A stretch of 64,000 nt of DNA from Bacteroidota bacterium (GTDB taxonomy: Bacteria; Bacteroidota; Bacteroidia; Chitinophagales; Chitinophagaceae): positions 66,454-130,453 of the forward strand of contig JADJZY010000037.1 of assembly GCA_016715505.1 (NCBI GenBank), written 5' to 3'. Every line of letters begins with the position of its first letter. The first letter of the stretch is position 1. The translations under genes and the position numbers were made by a program. This document shows, in pieces, positions 25,938 through 34,934 of the stretch. The notes below the pieces were generated by a model, which did not search any database, was not told the origin of the DNA, and saw only the letters and a list, made by a program, of their open reading frames with translations.

Positions 25938-26879
25938 ATGAAATATTTTTTATGCTTAACCATTGGATTGCTGTCAGACTTTATCCTTCAGGCCCAGTCC
26001 AAAACAACCCTTGTTTTCGAATACTGCCCGGCAAAACAAGCGCTTGAAATTTTGAATCAGAACGATGTGTACACCAAATCCTGGGGATTGTTTGACCTCC
26101 AATCGCGCTCAGGAAATCAACGAGGAGAAAAAAATGACATCCTGCAGAAAAGACAACAGTCAACAAAAAACTGGGATACGGAATACCGAAAAAAGGTAGA
26201 ATTGTTATGGACAGAAATCCTTCATTGGATGCCTGAAACCTCCATCCGATTCAAACTTCCAGCTAAAATTCAGCTCATCCAATCCAGTATGCAGGATGAA
26301 GGAGGCGCCATGGGATATACCCGTGAAAACTATATTGTTTTAAAAGAAAAAGTATTTGAAAATGATGCTCCATCCCTGAGGAAATTATTATTACATGAGT
26401 TGTTTCACGTAATTAGCCGGTATAATCCTGAACTACGAAAAGATCTATATCGCATACTGGGTTTTAGCATTTGTAATGAAATCGAATTAAGTGATAGTCT
26501 TCGCAACATTCAAATTGCCAACCCGGATGCACCCTTTAAGGACAGCTATATTCGATTAAAACATCAAGCAGAAATCAAAGAATACATGATGTTTTTATAC
26601 ACCAACCGACCGTATGAAGGAGGCTCATTCTTCGAATATGCCACTGTCGGTTTATTGGAAGTAAGGGGGAACAATTCCAAACACATACTTCGAAATTCTT
26701 CAATTTTACCCCTGGATGCATTCCCTGATTTTCTGATTCAAACCGGCAACAATACGGATTACATGATTGATCCGGAAGAAATAGCCGCAGAACATTTTGT
26801 ATTGGCCATTTTACAAGAATACGAAGTTCCTCGACCGGATTTGGTCAGATTGTTTGCAGAGCGCTTAATAAAAAAATAA
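25938..26879 (+). CDS. Predicted exported zinc metallopeptidase (HExxH)
   Basis: 313 residues with a signal peptide (MKYFLCLTIGLLSDFILQAQS). The zinc motif HELFH sits at residues 153-157 in LRKLLLHELFHVISRYNP, and a downstream Glu in DPEEIAAEHF (about 279-287) is well placed to be the third metal ligand of a gluzincin. The segment before the motif contains GGAMGYTRENYIVL, a probable substrate-binding strand. I do not know the family beyond that. It would act in the periplasm or outside the cell. Its convergent neighbour is the OmpA-type gene. Confidence 0.75.
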   Translation: MKYFLCLTIGLLSDFILQAQSKTTLVFEYCPAKQALEILNQNDVYTKSWGLFDLQSRSGNQRGEKNDILQKRQQSTKNWDTEYRKKVELLWTEILHWMPETSIRFKLPAKIQLIQSSMQDEGGAMGYTRENYIVLKEKVFENDAPSLRKLLLHELFHVISRYNPELRKDLYRILGFSICNEIELSDSLRNIQIANPDAPFKDSYIRLKHQAEIKEYMMFLYTNRPYEGGSFFEYATVGLLEVRGNNSKHILRNSSILPLDAFPDFLIQTGNNTDYMIDPEEIAAEHFVLAILQEYEVPRPDLVRLFAERLIKK

Positions 26880-26978
26880 TACAATAAGAAAAATCATCTC
26901 CAACATATCCGTTCACATGTTCTACGGATTGAATCTTCCCTCTCGTCATGGACAAAATTCGCAAATCAGATCAAAGAC

Positions 26979-28307
26979 TTATTTGCTTAAAATAAATTCA
27001 GTACGACGATTTTGAGCCCTACCCTCTTCGGTACTATTATCAGCAATCGGTTTGATATCACCATAACCCACACTGCTGATTCGACTCTCACTAATCCCTT
27101 TCGAAACCAGATATTTTTTACAGACATCTGCTCTTTGCTGAGATAAAAATGCATTTCTTTCAGCCGATCCGGTGTTATCGGTATGTCCTTCGATATCCAC
27201 TTTTAATTCCGGATTCTTTGATAAGATAGCTACGATTTTATCCAAATTAACGAAGGACGCATTGGTGAGTACTGATTTATTTTTTTCAAAATTGACGCCT
27301 TTGGCCGCCTCTATAACTTCTTCCACGATGGCCGCAGCAACTTCCGGACACCCCTTGTTGCTGTTGGATGCCTCATCCGGGCACTGATCTATTTCATCAT
27401 TAAATCCATCTGCATCCCGGTCAGGAACCGGACATCCATTGTATTTGGCAATACCCATTACTTGCGGACAAGCATCTGTTTTGTCTGAAATACCATCTCC
27501 ATCTGAATCCGGACAACCTTTAAACACAGGTTTACCCGCCATATCCGGACAATCATCCATTTTATCTACAATACCGTCGCCATCAGTATCCGGACAACCT
27601 TTTGTTTCCTTGCGGCCCGGTATACTCGGGCAATCATCTGTGGCATCCGGTGTACCATCGTTATCCGCATCGGCAATCACAGGCGTTTCGATTTTTCGTT
27701 CGACAACTTCTTTTTTCCCAAAGCGATAAATCAAACCGGCGCTATGAAACAAATGCGTAACTCCACCTACATGATACTGACTTTCGAGATTAAAAAATGT
27801 TTGTTGGGCTAATTTTAGATGAACGCCTAAACCTATAGGCACTGAAAATGAACTCCCCCCTTTGCGGAAAGCCATATTCGCTCCGGCCGTTAAATAGGGC
27901 GCAGCAAAATATTTATTACGATCCAGAAAGTTAAATGCACCACGTACTTGCAGCGAACCGAATAAAAAGGCTTGTTTAACCGCTAAATCATTGTTTTTGG
28001 ATTTGATGAATAAACTATCTTTTGAAGAGGCAGGATAATGTAATTGACTGATGGTTCCTGCAATACTTAAATCCAACATACGATGTAACTCATGCCAATA
28101 ACTAACCCGTATGGCGGGATCCCAGTACAAAACCTTTTTTTGACCATCACCATTGTTCAACGTACGATTTTGTAAAAAATATTTTCCGGTTTGTGGTCCG
28201 TAAAAATCGAAAGCGCCAAAATGAATTCCTATCCCATGTTTTGTTTGAGCCTTTATGTGAAAATTCAAACCACTGAGAATGACCAAAAGAAAGTAGTACT
28301 TTTTCAT
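26979..28307 (-). CDS. OmpA family protein with thrombospondin type 3 repeats
   Basis: 442 residues from the ATG at 28307 (MKKYYFLLVILSGLNFHIKAQ). An N-terminal outer-membrane barrel of about 180 residues is followed by four calcium-binding TSP3 repeats (DADNDGTPDATDDCP, DTDGDGIVDKMDDCP, DSDGDGISDKTDACP, DRDADGFNDEIDQCP) and an OmpA peptidoglycan-binding domain (VDIEGHTDNTGSAERN, LSQQRADVCKKYL, NRRTEFILSK). It should anchor the outer membrane to the cell wall. No frameshift seen. Confidence 0.92.
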   Translation of the reverse strand: MKKYYFLLVILSGLNFHIKAQTKHGIGIHFGAFDFYGPQTGKYFLQNRTLNNGDGQKKVLYWDPAIRVSYWHELHRMLDLSIAGTISQLHYPASSKDSLFIKSKNNDLAVKQAFLFGSLQVRGAFNFLDRNKYFAAPYLTAGANMAFRKGGSSFSVPIGLGVHLKLAQQTFFNLESQYHVGGVTHLFHSAGLIYRFGKKEVVERKIETPVIADADNDGTPDATDDCPSIPGRKETKGCPDTDGDGIVDKMDDCPDMAGKPVFKGCPDSDGDGISDKTDACPQVMGIAKYNGCPVPDRDADGFNDEIDQCPDEASNSNKGCPEVAAAIVEEVIEAAKGVNFEKNKSVLTNASFVNLDKIVAILSKNPELKVDIEGHTDNTGSAERNAFLSQQRADVCKKYLVSKGISESRISSVGYGDIKPIADNSTEEGRAQNRRTEFILSK

Positions 28308-28444
28308 GCAAAAATTTGTGCAAATGTATTGGAAAGCTTGCACAATTGTCGTGCCCTACAGATGAATGTTTTATGAAATATTGCAAGAATCAGAAGTTAT
28401 ACACATTGTTAATTAATGTTCCGGAAACACAGCGATTCAAAAAC

Positions 28445-28452
28445 TATCTTTG
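28445..28452 (+). promoter_or_regulatory. -7 promoter box of prs, leaderless arrangement
   Basis: TATCTTTG ends only six bases before the prs ATG at 28459, so transcription should begin at or next to the start codon. Confidence 0.6.
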
Positions 28453-28458
28453 CACACC

Positions 28459-29442
28459 ATGAACCTCACCCATCCGAACGTTAAAATATTCTCTGGAAAT
28501 TCTTCAGCTGTATTGGCCGAAAAAATATCAGAACTCTATGGCCAACCCCTCGGCAAAGTAACCATTCAAAAATTTTCGGATGGAGAATTTCAACCCGTTT
28601 TCAATGAAAGTGTGAGAGGCGATTTTGTTTTCCTCGTTCAAAGCACCTATGCTCCAACCGATAACCTGATGGAGCTTTTGATGATGATTGATGCCGCCCG
28701 CAGAGCATCAGCCGGATACATTACCGCTGTCATCCCCTACTTTGGATTTGCCCGGCAGGATAGAAAAGATAAACCCCGTGTGAGTATTGCTTCTAAATTG
28801 GTCGCCAACTTATTGACCACAGCAGGCGCACATCGCATCATGACCATGGATTTACATGCCCCGCAAATTCAGGGATTTTTCGACATTCCGGTGGATCATT
28901 TGGATAGTTCAGCCATCTTTATTCCTTATATCGAAAAATTAAATATTCCGGGAATCACCTTTGCCTCTCCGGATGTAGGAAGTACCAATCGTGTTCGGGA
29001 AGTAGCCAGCTATTTTGGCGCCGATATGGTTATTTGCGATAAGCAACGTAAAAGAGCCAACGAAGTGGCCTCCATGACTGTCATTGGTGATGTAAAAGAT
29101 AGAGACCTTATTCTGATTGATGATATTTGTGATACTGCAGGCACACTCACCAAAAGTGCGGCGATGTTAATGGACAAAGGCGCTAAAAGTGTGAGAGCAT
29201 TCTGTACACATCCTGTTTTGAGTGGAAAGGCTTATGAAAATATTGAAAATTCGGTCCTCAGTGAATTGGTTGTTTGTGATACAATTCCGTTGAAACAGGT
29301 TACACCAAAAATTAAAGTATTGAGTACTTCCGAATTATTTTCTGTTGCTATTCGCAATGTTCATGAAAATAAATCCATCAACAGCCTCTTCATTCACAGT
29401 CATCTGAAAGAAAAGATGAAAGCTTTGGCTGAATCAGAATAA
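28459..29442 (+). CDS. prs: Ribose-phosphate pyrophosphokinase
   Basis: Makes PRPP from ribose 5-phosphate and ATP for nucleotide, His and Trp synthesis. 327 residues from the ATG at 28459; a TTG three codons upstream belongs to the promoter. Recognised by KVTIQKFSDGEFQPVFNESVRG, FGFARQDRKDKPRVSI, HAPQIQGFFDIPVDHL and the PRPP-binding loop DLILIDDICDTAGTL. The usual length and all key residues are present. Confidence 0.96.
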   Translation: MNLTHPNVKIFSGNSSAVLAEKISELYGQPLGKVTIQKFSDGEFQPVFNESVRGDFVFLVQSTYAPTDNLMELLMMIDAARRASAGYITAVIPYFGFARQDRKDKPRVSIASKLVANLLTTAGAHRIMTMDLHAPQIQGFFDIPVDHLDSSAIFIPYIEKLNIPGITFASPDVGSTNRVREVASYFGADMVICDKQRKRANEVASMTVIGDVKDRDLILIDDICDTAGTLTKSAAMLMDKGAKSVRAFCTHPVLSGKAYENIENSVLSELVVCDTIPLKQVTPKIKVLSTSELFSVAIRNVHENKSINSLFIHSHLKEKMKALAESE

Positions 29443-29495
29443 TTATTTGCTTGAGATTGAAATCAAGTATCTGTGTCTAATTGAAAAATCCGCGT

Positions 29496-29503
29496 AAATT
29501 TGC
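29496..29503 (+). promoter_or_regulatory. -7 promoter box of the YebC-family gene
   Basis: TAAATTTG, 23 bases upstream of the ATG at 29526. Confidence 0.6.
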
Positions 29504-29525
29504 GCGTCCAAAATGAGTTTCTACC

Positions 29526-30236
29526 ATGGGAAGAATATTTGAAGTACGTAAATCGGCCATGTTTGCCCGCTGGGATAAAATGGCAAAAAACTTTACCCGC
29601 ATTGGTAAAGAAATAGCCATAGCCGTTAAAAATGGTGGCCCTGACCCCGATAATAATCCTGCCTTACGACGTTGTTTCCAAAATGCGAAGGCTGTTAACA
29701 TGCCTAAAGACCGCGTGGAAGCTGCGATAAAAAGAGCCTCCGGCAAGGATTTGGTGGATTATGAAGAAATTGTATACGAGGGCTTTGGACCACATGGCGT
29801 GGCAATCCTGGTTGAAACGGCAACAGATAATGGCACTCGTACTGTGGCAAATGTCAGAGCCATTTTTAATAAAGGAAACGGCGCAATGGGCAATAGTGGT
29901 TCTGTGGCATTTTTGTTTAACCGTATGGGTGAATTCACCCTGAAAAATGAAAACCTGAATTTAGAGGAACTTGAATTGGAAGGGATAGATTATGGTATGG
30001 AAGAAATGGGTGAAGACGCTGAAGGAAATTTAGTGATTCGAACCGGATTCAACGACTTTGGTAAAATGAGTGATTTCCTGGAAGGTAAAGGTCTCACGCC
30101 GACCAAAGCAGAATTAACCCGCATTCCTTCAACCCATGTTGAACTCAGCGAAGAACATTCCAATGAAGTATTGGAGTTGGTGGATAAATTAGAACAAGAC
30201 GATGATGTACAAAAAGTATATCACAATCTTGTCTAG
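29526..30236 (+). CDS. YebC/PmpR family regulator (TACO1-like)
   Basis: 236 residues. The family starts with a conserved N-terminus, here MGRIFEVRKSAMFARWDKMAK with FTRIGKEIAIAVKNGGPDPD and PKDRVEAAIKRASG. The central GFGPHGVAILVETATDN and NVRAIFNKGNGAMGNSGSVAFLF are diagnostic. The protein is cytoplasmic; family members act as DNA-binding regulators in some bacteria and as translation activators for proline stretches in others. It has its own promoter and no terminator-like hairpin after it. Confidence 0.93.
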   Translation: MGRIFEVRKSAMFARWDKMAKNFTRIGKEIAIAVKNGGPDPDNNPALRRCFQNAKAVNMPKDRVEAAIKRASGKDLVDYEEIVYEGFGPHGVAILVETATDNGTRTVANVRAIFNKGNGAMGNSGSVAFLFNRMGEFTLKNENLNLEELELEGIDYGMEEMGEDAEGNLVIRTGFNDFGKMSDFLEGKGLTPTKAELTRIPSTHVELSEEHSNEVLELVDKLEQDDDVQKVYHNLV

Positions 30237-30304
30237 GACTCTGTCTAAATTGTGGATGATTCCATTTTCTAAATCCTTGAATAAAGGTTAATTTTATCGC
30301 TACT

Positions 30305-32953
30305 ATGTTACACTTTCAATATCGGCAGCGATATGTTCTATTGTTGCTATCTGTTCTGTTCATTTTCATTTCCTTGCTTACCCTGATCCATGGCCAATCG
30401 GATTGGATGAATGATGATGATGCCTCGGAAAATCCGGCATTACGTAAAAATGGGAGGAACAAATGTTGGCTGATCCGGCCACAGGCATCATTCCACCCGG
30501 TATGCGTTTACGTGAATTACAAACTTATCGATCTGAATTATCGATCAATGCTGCCTATCGGGGAAGCCGGGGTGCTGACTGGCAGTCACGTGGACCCTGG
30601 AATGTGGGAGGTCGAACACGTTCAATGGCGGTCGATATTAAAAACGAACAACATTTAATTGCCGGAGGTGTATCGGGCGGAATATGGTCAAGTGAAGATG
30701 GAGGAAATTCATGGACACGAAGAACAGCACCGATGGATCATCCCGGAGTGGTGAGTATCGCCCAGGACACCCGCATTGGCCATGAGCATATTTGGTACGC
30801 CCTTTCCGGAGAGTTGTATGGCACCTCTGCCAGCGGTGGTGGGCATGATGCCTTTTATCTGGGCGACGGCGCATTTGTTTCTGTAGATAATGGAAATTCC
30901 TGGAAGCCTTTGGCAGCCACTGCAGTAGGTAATCCCGGTTCCTTCTCTACCAGTTATCAGGGCGGGTGGAAGATTGGCTGCTCTAATGTAGATACTGTAA
31001 ACACATGTGTCTATATGGCGGTATATGGTGGAATTTATCGCAGCACGGATACCGGAAAAAGCTGGAAAGTGGTATTGGGAGTAGGCAATGATTCTTACTT
31101 TACCGAATTTGCTATTGCACCATCAGGTATCGTATACGCATCCTTAAGTTGGGATGGAAATGCGAAAGGATTTTTTCGCTCGGCCGATGGGATCAATTTT
31201 ACCAATATCACACCCAATTTCTTAAAAAGTGCAAATCGAACAGTCATAGAAATTGATGTCAACAACGAAAATGTGGTCTACTTTTTAAGTGAGCTGCCGA
31301 GTGATACCTCAGGGGGTGTTGAAACAAAAGACTATGAAGGCAATCCTGAATGGGTTTCATTATGTAAATATCAATACTTGTCTGGTGATGGTACCGGAAG
31401 CGGCGGACTGTGGAGTAATTTATCGACCTATTTACCGGTAAACAACCCGAATCAATTTGACCGCTTCAATTGTCAGGGCGGATATGATTTAATGATAGAA
31501 ACTCAACCTGGTAGTGAACAAATTTTTATCGGTGGAACGAATTTATACCGTTCGCGCGATGGGTTTAAAACCGGCTCCCAAATTCAGCAGATTGGTGGAT
31601 ACGCTCTAGCGACTACCCTACCTAATTTTGGCGTTTATCCCAATCATCATCCCGATCAGCACAATCTTTATTTCTTAAAAAATGCCAGTCAGGCCTATTC
31701 AGTATCAGATGGCGGAGTCAAATTCACACAAGATATCAATGCCAATGAAGTAACTTGGCAGGAGAAAAGTTTGGGCTATTTAACATCTCAATTTTATACC
31801 GTAGCTATTGATGAAAGCAAACCATTCGATCAGTGGTTATTAGGCGGATTGCAGGACAATGGAAATTATATCAGTTATAGCAATAACCCCAAGGATCTGT
31901 GGAACATGACGATCAATGGAGATGGGTCCTACAATTTTATTGCACCCGACCGTTCCTATTATATCATCAGTACGCAATTGGGAAATGTTCGTAAAGTCGT
32001 TCTAGATTTAAAAGGAAATGTGATGTTACGTCGCAGAATTGACCCGGATGGGATTGACAAAAGCCAATACAATTTTATCAATCCATTGGTGGTTGACCCT
32101 AGCGAAAATCATACCTTATACATGCCTGTAGCAAAACGAATTGCTCGCCTCAGTAATGTAAAAAACATTGAAGTATACAACGATAACACAAAATTTAAAT
32201 CAGGCTGGACTTTTTCTGCAGATACCATTACGACCCGGAATTTTAATACCGGTAACTGTTGACCCGGATAGTGCAAAAAATGTATTGATTTGTTACTCCA
32301 ACTGGAATATTAACAGTCTCTTTTACTCTAACGATAGTGGCAAAAAATGGTATTTGGTTGGCGGTAATCTGGAAACCAGCAACTCCAATAATACCGGCGC
32401 ACAACCCAGTGTACGTTGTGTAAAAATCCTGCGTTTGCCAAATGGTAAACGTCGTTATTTTACCGGTACAAGCGTGGGACTTTACAGCACAGATTCTCTG
32501 GTACTTGGCACCTCGGCAGGCACCAACAAAACTGTTTGGGAGCAAGAATCACCTGAAAAAATCGGCGCAAATATTGTTACAGATATCCGTGTAAGACAAA
32601 GTGATGGTTATGTAGTCATAGGCACGCATGGTGGCGGTGTTTTTGAAACATACTATACCGGATTTACATCACCCTTTCCAACACCGGTTCATTCAGTCAC
32701 AAATATTTATCCCAACCCTGCAGGAAGTTCCTGTTATTTCACCTTTACAGCCTCTGAGAATTATCCGGCTTCAGCAGGCATTTATGATTTGTCCGGACGT
32801 CGGGTCAAAAAACTATTTGATCAAACATTCCGAAGCGGAACTTTTACCATTCAGGCGGATGTATCAGAATTACCTACGGGATTATACTTTTTAGTGTATG
32901 ACAACGGGCAAGAAAAGAAACCTGAAGTCCAAAAATTATCTATTCGACGATGA
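30305..32953 (+). CDS. Sortilin/BNR-repeat T9SS cargo protein (two frameshifts)
   Basis: About 882 residues. The signal peptide begins MLHFQYRQRYVLLLLSVLF. A missing A near 30449 (restoring ALRKKWEEQMLADPATG) and an extra base near 32240 (restoring TPGILIPVTVDPDSAKN) connect three frames. The body is a beta-propeller of VPS10/sortilin or BNR type with repeats of the form GGIWSSEDGGNSWTRRT, GAFVSVDNGNSWKPL, GGIYRSTDTGKSWKVVL and LFYSNDSGKKWYLVGGN. The C-terminus is a type A sorting domain: NIYPNPAGSSCYFTF, GIYDLSGRRVKKLF, DVSELPTGLYFLVYD. Its stop overlaps gldD by four bases. It probably binds or processes polysaccharide or protein outside the cell. Confidence 0.85.
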
Positions 32954-33549
32954 TGAAGAACCTGATTTATTGCTTGTTCATATTTACAACACTTGTTGTT
33001 TTATCCTGCCGCGAAGAAACCTATATACCCAAGCCAAGAGGTTATTTCAATATTGATTTACCCCTAAAAAAATATCAGTTGTTTGAACAACCCGGATACC
33101 CTTATTCATTTGAAATGCCTGTATACGGAACCATTCGAAAGGATACTTTGTTTTTTAACCAAAAAGCTGAAAATCCGTGGTGGATTAATGTACAATTCCC
33201 GGATTTAGGTGGAACCATTTACCTGAGTTATAAAGAAATTAAAGGACAAAACACTTTAGTCAAACTGCTGGAAGATTCCTATCAAATGTCGCATTACCAC
33301 ACCAAAAGGGCAGACTATATCAACGAACCTGAATTTCATACGCCCAATAGTGTGCATGGCTTATATTATGATGTAGGTGGAAATGCTGCCTCTGCTTTTC
33401 AATTTTATGCAACAGACTCCGTTAAACATTTTATTCGCGGAGCTTTGTATTTCGATACCACACCTAATGCCGATTCTTTAAAACCCGTCAACGAATTTTT
33501 AAGAGCGGATATCGTACATCTTGTAGAATCTTTAAAATGGACTAAATGA
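32950..33549 (+). CDS. gldD: Gliding motility lipoprotein GldD
   Basis: 199 residues with a lipoprotein signal peptide ending at the lipobox LVVLSC (Cys20). The mature N-terminus YIPKPRGYFNIDLPLKKYQ is the hallmark of GldD, an inner- or outer-leaflet lipoprotein needed for gliding and type IX secretion in Flavobacterium. Other matches are FNQKAENPWWINVQFPDLGG and the C-terminal FLRADIVHLVESLKW. It overlaps the upstream cargo gene and the downstream DUF3109 gene by four bases each, so the three form one operon. Confidence 0.93.
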   Translation: MMKNLIYCLFIFTTLVVLSCREETYIPKPRGYFNIDLPLKKYQLFEQPGYPYSFEMPVYGTIRKDTLFFNQKAENPWWINVQFPDLGGTIYLSYKEIKGQNTLVKLLEDSYQMSHYHTKRADYINEPEFHTPNSVHGLYYDVGGNAASAFQFYATDSVKHFIRGALYFDTTPNADSLKPVNEFLRADIVHLVESLKWTK

Positions 33550-34124
33550 TCATTATTGACAATATCCTGATTAGCGATGATATCATCACTGAAGAATTTA
33601 TTTGCAATTTGAGTAAATGCAAAGGTGGCTGCTGTGTAGATGGAGATGCCGGTGCCCCGCTGAATAAAGACGAATTAAAACAAATTAAAGCGGCTTATAA
33701 AGTAATCAAAGATGAATTGAGTGAAGAGGCCAAAGCCGAAATCAAACGAAGTGGTCCATATACCACCGAAGAAGGTTTCGGATATGTTACACCGGCCATC
33801 AATGGTGGAATTTGTGTGTATGGCTATACCGATGCACAAGGAATTGTAAAATGTTTATTTGAAAAAGCCTATTACGAAGGACGCACAGATTTTAAAAAAC
33901 CGATCTCCTGCCATTTATATCCCATTCGAGAAATCAGAACCAAAGAAAACATCGCATTGAATTATAGCCCCCGTGAAACCCTTTGTGCACCGGCCTGCAA
34001 ATTAGGCAAATCCAAAAAGGTGAAGGTTTATCAGTTTTTAAAGGAGCCTTTGATTCGAAGATTTGGGGAACCTTTTTATAATGCTCTGGAGCAAATCGCA
34101 ACAGGTCAATATACCACCGAATAA
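33546..34124 (+). CDS. DUF3109 family cysteine-rich protein
   Basis: 192 residues, cytoplasmic. Cysteines are arranged as in the DUF3109/YkgJ-like group: ICNLSKCKGGCCVDGDAG at the start, GGICVYG, VKCLFE, PISCHLYPI and ETLCAPACK later. Such spacing suggests an iron-sulphur or zinc site. It follows gldD in many Bacteroidota by my recollection, but its role is unknown. The ATG overlaps the gldD stop. Confidence 0.88.
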   Translation: MIIIDNILISDDIITEEFICNLSKCKGGCCVDGDAGAPLNKDELKQIKAAYKVIKDELSEEAKAEIKRSGPYTTEEGFGYVTPAINGGICVYGYTDAQGIVKCLFEKAYYEGRTDFKKPISCHLYPIREIRTKENIALNYSPRETLCAPACKLGKSKKVKVYQFLKEPLIRRFGEPFYNALEQIATGQYTTE

Positions 34125-34177
34125 GATTTGTATTCTTCTATACCCCGGGAGTGGTCTTTTCAATAGAAATTTAAATC

Positions 34178-34913
34178 ATGGAAAAACAGGCGCTCTTTTT
34201 TGTTGCTGGCACTTCTCGCTGAGATCATTGGTACGGTTTCCGGTTTTGGATCTTCTATTCTTTTTGTTCCCATTGCTTCTTTGTTCTTCGGTTTTAAAAC
34301 CGTATTGGGTATTACTGCGATATTTCATGTATTCAGTAACTTATCTAAAATTGCATTGTTTCGTGAAGGCATCAAAAAGGATATTGTCATTAAACTGGGA
34401 ATTCCGGCAGTGGTTTTTGTTATCATTGGCGCCTTACTCACCAATTATATTCCGATCGCTCAGATGGAATTTATCATGAATATTATGCTCGTTGTGCTAT
34501 CCATTTTTCTCCTTTTCTATTTCAACAAACCACTTCAGCAGACCAATAAAAATTTATATCTGGGTGGAATCATTTCCGGATTTTTGGCAGGTTTGCTCGG
34601 CACGGGCGGGGCCATTCGGGGCATTACACTTACCGCTTTCCAATTGCCAAAAAATATTTTTGTAGCCACTTCAGCGGTCATAGATTTAGGCGTAGATAGC
34701 AGTCGGGCTATCGTTTACATTGCACAAGGCTATTTCGATACAGCCAATCTCTACCTTATTCCCTTTTTAGTGGTCACCAGCTTAGTAGGCAGTTTTATCG
34801 GCAAAATCATTTTAAAGCATACCTCAGAAAAAGTATTCAGGTATTTGGTACTTGCAATCATCATCGCAAGCGCAGCATATCAAATCATGCAATATATAAA
34901 AGCAGCAAACTAA
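34178..34913 (+). CDS. TauE/SafE family permease (start corrected)
   Basis: Membrane protein of about 244 residues with seven to eight helices, of the family that moves sulfite or organosulfonates and related anions. Removing one T from the run at 34196-34201 lets the ATG at 34178 read MEKQALFLLLALLAEIIGT and join the long frame; otherwise only an internal TTG is available. GFLAGLLGTGGAIRGITL is the second-half motif of the family and GFGSSILFVPIASLF the first. Substrate cannot be told from sequence. It follows the gldD operon after 53 bases. Confidence 0.85.
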
Positions 34914-34934
34914 AGGCGACTTGATCAGAAACGA

